A stretch of 53,312 nt of DNA from Bacteroidota bacterium (GTDB lineage Bacteria > Bacteroidota > Bacteroidia > 2-12-FULL-35-15). The translations under genes and the position numbers were made by a program. The DNA lies in NCBI GenBank assembly GCA_947479085.1, contig CANJYB010000028.1:1-53312 (forward strand). The letters run 5' to 3'. Below the pieces are notes generated by a model that saw only the letters and a list, made by a program, of their open reading frames with translations, was not told where the DNA came from and ran no database searches. Positions 1 through 7,660 of the stretch are shown one piece after another (position 1 is the first letter of the stretch; every line of letters begins with the position of its first letter).

Positions 1-522
1 CCTGATGCTTATTACTACATAGACGATGTAAGTATATCTGAAATACCAAGTGGAAATGCAGGAAATGATACTACTATATGCACAAATGATACTGCTCAGT
101 TAGGAGTAAATAACTATGAAGGGGTAGGTTATGAATGGCAACCAACAATGGGGTTAAGTAATGCCGCAATTGGTAACCCAACGGCCACACCAACGCATAC
201 CACTACTTATATTTTAACACAAACCACACCGTGCAGCATAACCACAGACACAGTAACCGTTACTGTTTGTTTGGATGTGGGGTTAAATCAATTGGGAATA
301 ATTAATGAGGAATTAGGAATTTACCCAAACCCTAGTAGTGGTGAGTTTAGCATAGCTACAAAGTACAAAGTGTTAAGTGTTAAGATAAAAAATATATTAG
401 GTGAAGAAATAAAGATTATTAATAGCACCACATTTGATTTAACAGATGTTTCAAAGGGAATTTATTTTGCAGAAGTAAAAACAAACAAGGGAATAGTAAA
501 CAGAAAAATAATAAAGGAATGA
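1..522 (+). CDS. C-terminal part of a T9SS-secreted protein (5' end outside window)
   Basis: The frame is open from base 1, so only the C-terminal 173 residues are present. The first residues (YYYIDDVSI) match the end of the carbohydrate-binding-like jelly-roll found in Bacteroidota 'NPSFE' secreted proteins; a complete protein of that type lies at 50215-51171. A short Ig/PKD-like stretch follows, rich in Thr with paired Cys. The tail (LGIYPNPSSGEFSI ... GIYFAEVKT ... RKIIKE) is a type A T9SS sorting domain, so the product should be exported by the Por secretion system and attached to the surface or released. The true start and the function of the N-terminal part cannot be seen. A hairpin follows at 540-565. 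Confidence 0.85.
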   Translation, partial: PDAYYYIDDVSISEIPSGNAGNDTTICTNDTAQLGVNNYEGVGYEWQPTMGLSNAAIGNPTATPTHTTTYILTQTTPCSITTDTVTVTVCLDVGLNQLGIINEELGIYPNPSSGEFSIATKYKVLSVKIKNILGEEIKIINSTTFDLTDVSKGIYFAEVKTNKGIVNRKIIKE

Positions 523-539
523 GTTTGAACCCAACAGCG

Positions 540-565
540 TTTGCAGGTGAAAAAACACCTGCAAA
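540..565. terminator. Hairpin after the T9SS gene
   Basis: A 10-bp perfect stem (TTTGCAGGTG / CACCTGCAAA) with a six-A loop lies 18 nt after the stop codon. On the plus strand no T run follows, so intrinsic termination is uncertain; it could instead be a small palindromic repeat. Between here and the desaturase stop at 710 only another weak hairpin (CAAAAT/ATTTTG near 579-593) was seen and no gene. Confidence 0.45.
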
Positions 566-709
566 GGCATCGTTTCTGCAAAATGATATTTTGTAGGCGC
601 GCAAGTTGTGCTTCGTGCCAAATGGTATGAAGGTACGAATGAAAATGTCAAAAAGTATTTTTTTTATTCACAAAATTATAACACAGTTTTATATCTCTGT
701 CTTATTTCG

Positions 710-1804
710 CTAACTAACCGCCAACGGCCTGCCCAACTCCTTCAACCTTTTAACATGCGAAACAAAAGCATTTGCAAAGCTGGGTTTCAAGTTATAGGTA
801 TATCCAAACTCGCGGGCTGTTTTTTCAACTATAGGAGCTATTTTCTGGTAATGTACATGGCAAATGTTGGGAAACAGGTGGTGTTCAATCTGGAAATTCA
901 GTCCGCCCACATACCAGTTCAGGAAATGATTGTTTCTGGCAAAGTCGGAAGTGGTAAGCATTTCATGCACTGCCCATTCGTAATGGATAATTCCCTGTGC
1001 ATTAGGCATTGGTTGTTCTGCACCTTCCACCACATGTGCCATCTGAAAAATGGTGCTGAGTATAGCTCCGGCTGTCCAGTGCATCACCAGGAACCCGATG
1101 ACCACCTGCCACCAGGTAAAAGGTGTAAGCATTATTGGCAGACCAATGATAACAAAGAGGTACACGATTTTGTACAAAACCATCTTCAGGTATTCCTTAG
1201 TCGGATGAAAATTAAACTTGCGGGTAATGCCAGCCTTGTTATAATAAATCAATTGTGTAAAATCTTTCACCAGCTTGGATATGGTCATTAACCCGTAAAA
1301 GAAAAAGGCATGAATAAACTGGTAGCGATGTATCCTGCGAAGAGGGCTATGGTCGGCCAACCGGATAGGACCACGTGATTCAATGTCCTGGTCATATCCT
1401 TCAATATTGGTATAGGTATGATGCAAAAAATTATGTTGTATTCTCCAGTTAAATACATTGGCTCCAAGCAGGTACAAGGTACCTCCGAACAATTTATTCA
1501 CCCATTCTTTATCCGAAAAAGAACCATGAATGGCATCGTGCATTACACACATTCCGGTGCCTGCAATACCAATACCCATCACTACTGTTAATAACAGGGC
1601 CACCCAGGCATTCATGGGAAGTGTGAAAATTAAAATAAAGGGGATGATATAAACACATATCATGGAAATGGTTTGTATATAAAGTACATAATTACCCTTG
1701 GTAGAAATGCCTTTTTCTTTAAAATAATCATTTACATTGTTGCGAACAGCTGCTGCAAATTGCTTTTGTTTGCTGTCATTGGTTACAAATTTTATGCTCT
1801 TCAT
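710..1804 (-). CDS. Membrane fatty acid desaturase (acyl-CoA / acyl-lipid, front-end-like)
   Basis: This 364-residue integral membrane di-iron desaturase introduces a double bond into fatty acyl chains. The three histidine boxes are visible: HDAIHG (89-94), HNFLHH (124-129) and QIEHHLFP (305-312). The Gln replacing the first His of the third box is typical of the delta-5/delta-6 front-end and linoleoyl-CoA desaturase group. Unlike eukaryotic front-end enzymes there is no fused cytochrome b5 domain, so a separate electron donor is needed. Hydrophobic stretches around 40-85 and 205-250 fit the usual paired membrane hairpins. The gene stands alone on the minus strand with a good -7 element upstream. 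Regiospecificity cannot be read from sequence. Confidence 0.93.
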   Translation of the reverse strand: MKSIKFVTNDSKQKQFAAAVRNNVNDYFKEKGISTKGNYVLYIQTISMICVYIIPFILIFTLPMNAWVALLLTVVMGIGIAGTGMCVMHDAIHGSFSDKEWVNKLFGGTLYLLGANVFNWRIQHNFLHHTYTNIEGYDQDIESRGPIRLADHSPLRRIHRYQFIHAFFFYGLMTISKLVKDFTQLIYYNKAGITRKFNFHPTKEYLKMVLYKIVYLFVIIGLPIMLTPFTWWQVVIGFLVMHWTAGAILSTIFQMAHVVEGAEQPMPNAQGIIHYEWAVHEMLTTSDFARNNHFLNWYVGGLNFQIEHHLFPNICHVHYQKIAPIVEKTAREFGYTYNLKPSFANAFVSHVKRLKELGRPLAVS

Positions 1805-1838
1805 AAAATAATAAGATTAATTAATAATTCGTTCCTGA

Positions 1839-1846
1839 CAAAGTTA
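1839..1846 (-). promoter_or_regulatory. Bacteroidota -7 promoter element for the desaturase
   Basis: Read on the minus strand the bases are TAACTTTG, a full match to the Bacteroidota sigma-ABfr -7 consensus TAnnTTTG, 34 nt before the desaturase ATG. No clear -33 TTG was seen at the usual spacing. Confidence 0.5.
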
Positions 1847-1932
1847 CCTTCTATACTGGTCATAAAATATGATAATGGTCATAACACATAAATAGGGGAG
1901 GAAATAGTATGGAAACATTTTACATACAGGTT

Positions 1933-1972
1933 CCCCTCTCCTTTTTTCAAGGAGAGGGGTCGGGGGTGAGGT
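1933..1972. repeat. G-rich palindromic intergenic element (copy 1)
   Basis: An 11-bp perfect inverted repeat, CCCCTCTCCTT (1933-1943) and AAGGAGAGGGG (1949-1959), is followed by a G-rich tail (GGGGTCGGGGGTGAGG). A second element with the same plan, short CCCCTCT/AGAGGGG arms plus a GGGGTTAGGGGTGTG tail, lies at 18190-18215. The rest of the 1805-2080 gap holds the desaturase promoter and the lepB leader only. Confidence 0.6.
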
Positions 1973-2080
1973 CTTTATGCAAACAATTCATTTAACACCT
2001 CATTCTCAAATTCATCTACCCGAAAATTCCTGATTTCATTTAAATCTTGCATCTTTGCAGTTCATAGAACTTAAAACTGT

Positions 2081-3136
2081 TTGAAAAAAAAATCAATTCT
2101 TAAAGAGTGGGTTACGGCCATATCGCTTGCATTGGTTACCATACTGGTTATTCGTGTTTTCTTTTTCGAAGCATTCACCATTCCTTCGCCATCCATGGAG
2201 AAATCATTGCTTACGGGGGATTATATAATAGTGAGTAAATTAAGTTACGGGCCCCGCATACCCAATACTCCGCTTTCTTTTCCATTTGTTCATCAGAAAT
2301 TGCCTTTTACCGAAAACACCAACTCGTTTGTCAACTGGATTAAAATACCTTATCTCCGCCTGTTTGGTTCACCATCTGTTAAAAGAAATGATGTGGTAGT
2401 TTTTAATTATCCTATGGAAGAGGAATATCCGGTAGACCAGCGAACCTATTATGTAAAAAGATGTGTTGGCCTTTCCGGAGATACCCTGGAAATAAGAAAA
2501 GGGCAGGTGTACATTAATAATGAATATACGGATGTACCTGAATTATTGCAGTTTAATTATAAAGTGCAATGCGACCGGGATACCATACAGTCGGACACAT
2601 TGGTAAAATGCGGCATCACAGAAGGAGGGAGGCTACGCAATAAAGGAGAATACTGGTTTAATTTAAACCTCGAAAATGCAGAACTGATAAAGCACCTGCC
2701 ACACGTTACCAAAACAGAGCCATTACTTGAAAAGAAAGGCACTTACCTGGATTATATGTTTCCATCCAGCGAAAACTTTTTGTGGAATGTCGATTATTTT
2801 GGCCCCATTTATATTCCTAAATCTGGCGATTCGGTAAAGCTTACCTTGGATTCACTTCCTTTGTACGAACGCATCATAGCGGTTTACGAAAAGAATGATT
2901 TAAAGGTAAGAAACGATTCGATATTTATTAATAACATATACAGCAAGTCGTACACTTTCAAAATGAATTACTTTTTTATGATGGGCGACAACCGTCATAA
3001 CTCCACCGATTCACGTTTCTGGGGTTTTGTTCCCGAAGACCATGTGGTTGGAAAAGCTGTTGGTATTTTATTATCTATTGACAAATCAAATGGTTCGCAT
3101 TTCAGAAGCGGAAGATGGTTTAAGGGGGTTAAATAG
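2081..3136 (+). CDS. lepB: Signal peptidase I
   Basis: Membrane-bound serine/lysine protease that cleaves Sec signal peptides on the periplasmic side. An N-terminal membrane segment (about residues 11-30) precedes the catalytic motif IPSPSME with nucleophile Ser38. The general-base motif is YVKRCVGLSGD with Lys126. The C-terminal box MGDNRHNSTDSRFWGFVP is intact. At 351 residues it is longer than enterobacterial LepB because of an insertion between the Lys box and the C-terminal box, which is usual in Bacteroidota. The start is TTG (TTGAAAAAAAAATC); no better in-frame ATG precedes the membrane segment. In this phylum lepB commonly sits beside wbqC; here a repeat-bounded four-helix-bundle gene separates them. 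A near-consensus -7 element (CATCTTTG) lies about 25 nt upstream. Confidence 0.95.
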   Translation: MKKKSILKEWVTAISLALVTILVIRVFFFEAFTIPSPSMEKSLLTGDYIIVSKLSYGPRIPNTPLSFPFVHQKLPFTENTNSFVNWIKIPYLRLFGSPSVKRNDVVVFNYPMEEEYPVDQRTYYVKRCVGLSGDTLEIRKGQVYINNEYTDVPELLQFNYKVQCDRDTIQSDTLVKCGITEGGRLRNKGEYWFNLNLENAELIKHLPHVTKTEPLLEKKGTYLDYMFPSSENFLWNVDYFGPIYIPKSGDSVKLTLDSLPLYERIIAVYEKNDLKVRNDSIFINNIYSKSYTFKMNYFFMMGDNRHNSTDSRFWGFVPEDHVVGKAVGILLSIDKSNGSHFRSGRWFKGVK

Positions 3137-3324
3137 TTAATAATTATGAGTTATGAATTATAAGTTATGAGTGATAGCATTATTAATAATTATGAGTTAT
3201 GAATTATAAGTTATGAGTGATAGCATTATTAATAATTATGAGTTATGAATTATAAGTTATGAGTGATAGTATTATTAATAATTATGAGTTATGAATTATA
3301 AGTTATGAGTGATAGCATTATTAA
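3137..3324 (+). repeat. 46-bp tandem repeat built on TTATGAR heptamers
   Basis: A 46-bp unit recurs with exact spacing: ATGAGTGATAG begins at 3167, 3213, 3259 and 3305. The fourth occurrence is the start of the four-helix-bundle gene. Each earlier unit encodes a short frame, MSDSIINNYEL then stop, so the gene's first six codons are present four times. Inside every unit are phased heptamers TTATGAG-TTATGAA-TTATAAG-TTATGAG. The only difference noted between copies is one C-to-T change near 3270. The array starts directly after the lepB stop codon. Confidence 0.93.
3142..3165 (+). repeat. Left 24-bp terminal inverted repeat of the four-helix-bundle element
   Basis: Bases 3142-3165 (AATTATGAGTTATG ... 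AAGT) are the exact reverse complement of 3711-3734. The two copies bracket the small gene at 3305-3667, giving an interval of about 590 bp with inverted ends. Confidence 0.85.
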
Positions 3325-3667
3325 GAAGAAGAGTTTTGAATTTGCAGTTAGAGTTGTGAATTTATATAAGTTATTAATTACTGACCGAAAGGAATTTGTA
3401 TTGAGTAAGCAACTTCTTCGTTCAGGAACTTCTATAGGTGCAAATGTTCGGGAAGCAATAAATGCTCAAAGTAAATCAGATTTTATTCATAAGTTTTCTA
3501 TTTCTCAAAAGGAATGTGATGAAACAATCTATTGGCTTGAATTACTTAAAGAAACTAAATACATAAGTGAAATTGAATTTGAAAGTTTAAATGGAGATGC
3601 TGTTGAACTTTTGAAAATAATAAGAAGCATTATAATAGCAACAAAAAAAAATAGTAAAGAGTTATGA
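3305..3667 (+). CDS. Four-helix bundle protein of the S23 / 23S rRNA intervening-sequence (IVP) family
   Basis: This 120-residue protein matches the family by its signature LLRSGTSIGANVREAINAQSKSDFIHKFSISQKECDETIYWLELL (written here only in part: RSGTSIGANVREA, SDFIHKFS, KECDETIYWL). Known relatives are encoded in 23S rRNA intervening sequences of Leptospira, and the Avd accessory protein of diversity-generating retroelements shares the fold; Avd binds nucleic acid and reverse transcriptase. There is no reverse transcriptase here. The start ATG and first six codons belong to a 46-bp tandem repeat, and the stop codon TGA at 3665-3667 lies inside the first heptamer of the downstream array. The gene interrupts lepB-wbqC. 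The cellular role is unknown; a mobile or parasitic nature is my inference. Confidence 0.85.
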   Translation: MSDSIIKKKSFEFAVRVVNLYKLLITDRKEFVLSKQLLRSGTSIGANVREAINAQSKSDFIHKFSISQKECDETIYWLELLKETKYISEIEFESLNGDAVELLKIIRSIIIATKKNSKEL

Positions 3668-3739
3668 ATTATGAGTTATAAGTTATGAGTTGTTAAACTC
3701 ATCAGCAAAGACTTATAATTCATAACTCATAATTCATAA
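3662..3739. repeat. Inverted pair of TTATGAR heptamer arrays after the four-helix-bundle gene
   Basis: Four phased heptamers on the plus strand (TTATGAA, TTATGAG, TTATAAG, TTATGAG; 3662-3689) are followed by a 22-nt spacer and four in the opposite orientation (CTTATAA, TTCATAA, CTCATAA, TTCATAA; 3712-3739). The two halves could pair as a long imperfect hairpin. The gene's stop codon is part of the first heptamer. The outer 24 bp (3711-3734) match the left end at 3142-3165 as an inverted repeat. Confidence 0.9.
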
Positions 3740-3747
3740 CTAAAAAA

Positions 3748-4344
3748 ATGATTCTCTCGTCTGCTTACCTCGCTCCATTGGAGTATTATAAAAAAATGCG
3801 TGCTGATGATTCAGTTTTGATTGAACACCACGAACATTTTTTAAAACAAACCTACCGTAGCCGTTGTGAAATATATTCGCCAAACGGAAAGCAAACACTT
3901 AGTATTCCGCTGGTGGACCGCAATCACCGACAATCAATGAAAGATGTTAAAATTTCGTATGATTATAACTGGCAGCATCTTCATTGGAAATCCATGGAAT
4001 CAGCTTACAGGCGTTCACCTTTTTTTGAATTTTATGAAGATGATTTCCGGCATTATTATGAGGAAAGGAAATTTGAATTCCTTCTTGATTTGAATGAAGA
4101 ATTGCAGCAACTGGTAATGAGTTCAATTAAATTGAAGAAGAATTATACGTTTACTACTGAATACAAAACAAACTATGAGGAAATAGAAGATTGCCGCAAT
4201 ACAATAACCCCAAAGGTTCAACCGCATGATACCGAATCCATAAAATATACACAGGTTTTTGAATCACGACATGGTTTTATACCTAACCTCAGCATAGTGG
4301 ATTTACTCTTTAATCAAGGTCCCCGCGCATTGGATTATATTTAA
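3748..4344 (+). CDS. WbqC-like family protein
   Basis: A 198-residue soluble protein resembling the WbqC-like family, seen in the N-terminal segment (SSAYLAPLEYYKKM), IPLVDRNHRQSMKDVKI and the aromatic HWKSMESAYRRSPFFEFY segment. WbqC proteins occur in O-antigen gene clusters of some bacteria and next to lepB in Bacteroidota; their biochemical activity is not firmly established. The start ATG lies 8 nt after the end of the heptamer array that closes the four-helix-bundle element, so its promoter may now lie in the repeat or upstream with lepB. The length is normal and the frame intact. Confidence 0.8.
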   Translation: MILSSAYLAPLEYYKKMRADDSVLIEHHEHFLKQTYRSRCEIYSPNGKQTLSIPLVDRNHRQSMKDVKISYDYNWQHLHWKSMESAYRRSPFFEFYEDDFRHYYEERKFEFLLDLNEELQQLVMSSIKLKKNYTFTTEYKTNYEEIEDCRNTITPKVQPHDTESIKYTQVFESRHGFIPNLSIVDLLFNQGPRALDYI

Positions 4345-4367
4345 ATCGTAAAAATACATTTTGTTAT

Positions 4368-4375
4368 TATCTTTG
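4368..4375 (+). promoter_or_regulatory. -7 promoter element upstream of the carboxylase gene
   Basis: TATCTTTG matches TAnnTTTG exactly and lies 30 nt before the ATG at 4406, in the short gap after wbqC. No convincing -33 element was seen. Confidence 0.55.
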
Positions 4376-4405
4376 ACACCCGAATAAATAAACGCTGAAT
4401 AATAA

Positions 4406-6034
4406 ATGGACATAGAATTTAATAAAAACGAAGATAAAATGAACCTGCTTATTTCCGCAATGGAAAAAAAGCTGAGTAAAATTTACCTTGGAGGAGGAAA
4501 AACAAGAATAGATAAGCTTCACGAACAAGGCAAAATGACCGCCCGCGAAAGAATAGATTTCCTGATTGATAAAGGTTCAGAAACTATTGAAATAGGTGCA
4601 TTTGCAGGTGAAGGAATGTACGAGGAGCATGGTGGATGTCCTGCAGGAGGAACCGTTGTGGTGATAGGATATGTAAGCAAAAGGCAATGTATAATAGTAG
4701 CCAATGATGCAACGGTGAAGGCCGGTGCATGGTTTCCTATAACAGGGAAAAAGAATCTACGTGCGCAGGAAATAGCCATGGAGAACCGTTTGCCGATTAT
4801 ATATTTAGTGGATAGTGCGGGTGTGTTTTTGCCTATGCAGGATGAGATTTTTCCGGATAAAGAACATTTTGGAAGAATATTTCGTAACAATGCCATCATG
4901 AGCGGTATGGGAATTCTCCAGATTTCTGCAGTGATGGGTAGTTGTGTTGCAGGAGGTGCATATCTTCCTATTATGAGTGATGAGGCCATGATAGTAGACA
5001 AAACGGGAAGTATTTTCCTTGCAGGTTCTTATTTGGTAAAAGCCGCGATAGGGGAGACCATAGACAATGAAACACTTGGAGGAGCTACCACTCATTGCGA
5101 AATATCAGGAGTAACCGATTATAAATGCAAGGATGATAAAGATTGCCTTACCCGTATCCGTAATATTATGAGTAAGGTGGGCCATTTTGATACTGCCGGT
5201 TTCAATCATATTGAAGGCAAAGCACCAAAGAAAGATCCAAAGGAAATACTTGGTATTATCCCTGATGCCCGGGACAAACAATACGATATGCATGAAATCA
5301 TTTACCGGTTGGTGGACGATTCGGATTTTGAAGAATACAAGGAAGGGTATGGACAAAGTATTCTCTGCGGATTAGCAAGAATTAATGGCTGGAGTGTGGG
5401 GATAATTGCCAATCAGCGCAAAGTAGTTAAAAGCAAAAAAGGGGAGATGCAGTTTGGCGGGGTTATTTACAGCGATAGTGCCGATAAGTCAGCACGCTTT
5501 ATAATGAATTGTAACCAAAAGAAAATCCCATTGGTGTTTCTGCAGGATGTTACCGGGTTTATGGTGGGTTCGCGTTCAGAACATGGAGGTATTATTAAAG
5601 ACGGAGCAAAGATGGTGAATGCCATGAGTAATTCCGTTGTTCCAAAATTTACTATAATCATTGGCAACTCTTACGGGGCAGGAAACTATGCCATGTGTGG
5701 TAAAGCCTACGACCCTAGATTAATTATCGGATGGCCTACTGCACAGGTAGCTGTAATGGGCGGGGCACAGGCGGCAAAGGTATTGGTTCAGATAGAAGTA
5801 GCGTCTTTGAAAGCGAAAGGGGAGGAGATAACTCCTGAAAAGGAAGCAGAATTATTTAATAAAATAAAAGACCGTTACGATAGCCAAACCTCACCATATT
5901 ATGCTGCTTCGCGTATCTGGCTGGATGCTATAATTAATCCTTTGGATACCCGTAAATGGATTTCGATGGGAATTGAAATGGCTAACAACTCGCCAATAAC
6001 CAAACAATACAATGTAGGTGTACTTCAAACTTAA
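4406..6034 (+). CDS. Acyl-CoA carboxylase, carboxyltransferase (beta) subunit
   Basis: This 542-residue crotonase-fold carboxyltransferase moves CO2 from carboxybiotin to an acyl-CoA. The N-terminal half carries MTARERIDFLID, the GGTVVVIG core and FPDKEHFGRIFRNNAIMS; the second half has GGVIYSDSADKSARFI, the oxyanion-type glycine motifs and GGAQAAKVL. The FPDKEHFGRIF and MGSCVAGGAYLP signatures resemble methylcrotonyl-CoA/geranyl-CoA carboxylases more than propionyl-CoA carboxylases, which would fit leucine or isoprenoid catabolism, but substrate cannot be fixed from sequence. The biotin carboxylase and biotin-carrier subunits are not in the window. Only 4 nt separate its stop from the next gene, so the two are probably co-transcribed. 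Confidence 0.92.
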   Translation: MDIEFNKNEDKMNLLISAMEKKLSKIYLGGGKTRIDKLHEQGKMTARERIDFLIDKGSETIEIGAFAGEGMYEEHGGCPAGGTVVVIGYVSKRQCIIVANDATVKAGAWFPITGKKNLRAQEIAMENRLPIIYLVDSAGVFLPMQDEIFPDKEHFGRIFRNNAIMSGMGILQISAVMGSCVAGGAYLPIMSDEAMIVDKTGSIFLAGSYLVKAAIGETIDNETLGGATTHCEISGVTDYKCKDDKDCLTRIRNIMSKVGHFDTAGFNHIEGKAPKKDPKEILGIIPDARDKQYDMHEIIYRLVDDSDFEEYKEGYGQSILCGLARINGWSVGIIANQRKVVKSKKGEMQFGGVIYSDSADKSARFIMNCNQKKIPLVFLQDVTGFMVGSRSEHGGIIKDGAKMVNAMSNSVVPKFTIIIGNSYGAGNYAMCGKAYDPRLIIGWPTAQVAVMGGAQAAKVLVQIEVASLKAKGEEITPEKEAELFNKIKDRYDSQTSPYYAASRIWLDAIINPLDTRKWISMGIEMANNSPITKQYNVGVLQT

Positions 6035-6038
6035 AACA

Positions 6039-6353
6039 ATGGAAAAATACACTTATTCTACTTTATCCGAGGCCGTAAATGAATTAACAAAACGTGGATT
6101 TACCAATGACTTTAAGCTATGCACTGATGCAATTGAGTGCAAGGGATTGGAATTAAAACTGCATCCTGAAAACTTTGAAATACTGGAGTATTACCGGTTC
6201 GAAGGTGATACAGACCCTGCTGATGAAGCTGTGGTGTATGCTATCCAATCGCTTGACGGAAAAGTAAAAGGAATGCTAGTGAATGGGTATGGCATCTATT
6301 CTGATTCGTTATCCGACCAGATGCTCAAAAAATTAAAAGAACATCATCAATAA
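6039..6353 (+). CDS. Conserved small Bacteroidota protein of unknown function
   Basis: A 104-residue acidic soluble protein (EKYTYSTLSEAVNELTKRGFTNDF ... in part; later ILEYYRFEGDTDPADEAVVYAI and GMLVNGYGIYSDSLS). Close relatives have sometimes been labelled phosphoribosylpyrophosphate synthetase, but neither a PRPP-binding motif nor enough length is present, so that label should not be used. I chose the ATG at 6039, 4 nt after the carboxylase stop, over an upstream GTG at 6018 that would overlap the carboxylase. The close spacing suggests an operon with it. Confidence 0.75.
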   Translation: MEKYTYSTLSEAVNELTKRGFTNDFKLCTDAIECKGLELKLHPENFEILEYYRFEGDTDPADEAVVYAIQSLDGKVKGMLVNGYGIYSDSLSDQMLKKLKEHHQ

Positions 6354-6368
6354 CAAACAAAAAAAAAC

Positions 6369-6376
6369 TACTTTTG
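6369..6376 (+). promoter_or_regulatory. -7 promoter element for the DUF6580-like gene
   Basis: TACTTTTG fits TAnnTTTG and lies 22 nt before the ATG at 6399, after an A-rich tract. Confidence 0.5.
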
Positions 6377-6398
6377 CTTTTGTAAAAACAATATAACT

Positions 6399-6965
6399 AT
6401 GCAATCAAAACTATTTACACCCCGTTTTTTCTTTATAAGTTTAATGATTATTCTTGTGGCTTTCAGTAGGATTATTCCTCATCCGTTTAATTTTACTTCG
6501 CTTTCAGCAATATGTATTTTCGGTTCGGCTTATTTTACTAAAAAATGGCAGGCTTTTGTAATTCCCTTTGCTGCCACCTGGTTAAGCGATTTGTTTATTA
6601 ATAACGTAATTTATCATCAATACTACCCAACCTTTACATGGTTTTACGAAGGTATATTTTCATTGTATGCAAGTTACCTTTTAATAGCCATGGTATCTCT
6701 ACTTATTTTTAAAAACAAAGTAAATACGACAAGAATAGTTGGCGCTTCATTAAGTGCAACTGTAATATTTTTCCTTGTTTCCAATTTTGGTTGTTTTGTG
6801 AATGCTCCGGAATATCCTCAGAATTTTTCAGATTTAATGGCTTGCTATGCCGCAGGAATACCTTTTATTAAAAACTCTTTGTTGGGAGATTTATTTTACT
6901 CAGGAGTTTTATTTGGGGCTTATTATTTTGCTACCTGGAAATTACCCTCATTGGTAAAAGCTTAA
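6399..6965 (+). CDS. DUF6580-family multi-pass membrane protein
   Basis: A 188-residue inner-membrane protein with about five or six hydrophobic helices. The conserved segment SRIIPHPFNFTSLSAICIFGSAYF is the family hallmark (shown here as RIIPHPFNF and AICIFGSAYF), as are AATWLSDLFINN and the terminal LLGDLFYSGVLFGAYYF. The family is annotated as putative transport proteins and looks like the substrate-binding component of ECF-type transporters, but no energising ATPase genes are nearby and the substrate is unknown. It converges on the barrel gene to its right, with the two coding ends overlapping by 4 bp. Confidence 0.75.
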   Translation: MQSKLFTPRFFFISLMIILVAFSRIIPHPFNFTSLSAICIFGSAYFTKKWQAFVIPFAATWLSDLFINNVIYHQYYPTFTWFYEGIFSLYASYLLIAMVSLLIFKNKVNTTRIVGASLSATVIFFLVSNFGCFVNAPEYPQNFSDLMACYAAGIPFIKNSLLGDLFYSGVLFGAYYFATWKLPSLVKA

Positions 6966-7627
6966 AATTCAGCTGCTGTTTCAATTTTCTTATTGAAAAT
7001 CTGCTGGTATCCTCTAAATACTACATATTTAAAGGATAGTTGAAAAATTCCCATATATGGACTTTTATCTTCTGTGAACGATTTTGCCGAAATAGTATAC
7101 CTTGCCGCTGCAAATAGATTTTTTGTAATTCCGAATTCAATTCCTGCCAATATACCAAAATCATTACCCATTTTAGTTTTTAAAGGCTGAACATGAACTC
7201 CTGTAGACTTTTCTCCATCAAGGGTATCATAAGTAGAAGAGATAAAATTAGAATATTTAATTCCTAAGTTAAGACGAAAATTATCACTTATTTTCTGCTG
7301 ATAATAAAATGGAATTTCAACATAGTCAAAGAAATACTTCGCAATTGGTTTACTTCTCTTAACCGCATTGCGGCTGTATAGTAATTCAAGGCCTAGGTTT
7401 GATTTTTCGGACAAACTTATAGTGTAGGTAAATCCGGCATTTAGAAAAATTCCCGGCTCGTAATTAATAGTATCACGATAAATGTCTGAACTGGTTAAAC
7501 CAATTGTAAACCCAACAGATTGTGCCTCTTTATTGGAATAAACTGTTTGAGAAAAAGCAAAGGTTGAAAAAAAACAAAGCACTAACATTAAAATTAGTGC
7601 TTTGCTGCTATTGTTGTTATTCAACAT
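6962..7627 (-). CDS. Outer-membrane beta-barrel protein (PorT/OmpW-like size)
   Basis: This 221-residue exported protein has a signal peptide (MLNNNNSSKALILMLVLCFF... cleaved after AFSQ) followed by alternating amphipathic strands (e.g. FGITKNLFAAARYTISAKSF, FRLNLGIKYSNFIS) ending in aromatic-rich strands. This is the pattern of the small porin-family eight-stranded barrels in Bacteroidota. It starts 33 nt downstream of the stop of the giant repeat protein and is probably co-transcribed with it. No specific ligand or assembly role is visible. Confidence 0.75.
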   Translation of the reverse strand: MLNNNNSSKALILMLVLCFFSTFAFSQTVYSNKEAQSVGFTIGLTSSDIYRDTINYEPGIFLNAGFTYTISLSEKSNLGLELLYSRNAVKRSKPIAKYFFDYVEIPFYYQQKISDNFRLNLGIKYSNFISSTYDTLDGEKSTGVHVQPLKTKMGNDFGILAGIEFGITKNLFAAARYTISAKSFTEDKSPYMGIFQLSFKYVVFRGYQQIFNKKIETAAEF

Positions 7628-7660
7628 TTTTTATATTTTTAATCCAATACAAAAATTAAT

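Noticed and set aside
608-1291. 227-codon plus-strand frame
   Set aside because: It is antisense to the desaturase, which has all three histidine boxes; the frame shows no protein-like features.
3137-3324. CRISPR-like spacing of the 46-bp repeats
   Set aside because: There are no unique spacers; units are directly head-to-tail and near-identical, and no cas gene is present.
3305-3667. Diversity-generating retroelement because of the Avd-like protein
   Set aside because: No reverse transcriptase, template repeat or variable repeat with A-specific changes was seen in the window.
6018-6038. Upstream GTG start for the 104-residue protein
   Set aside because: It would overlap the carboxylase gene and adds residues without support; ATG at 6039 is 4 nt after the stop.
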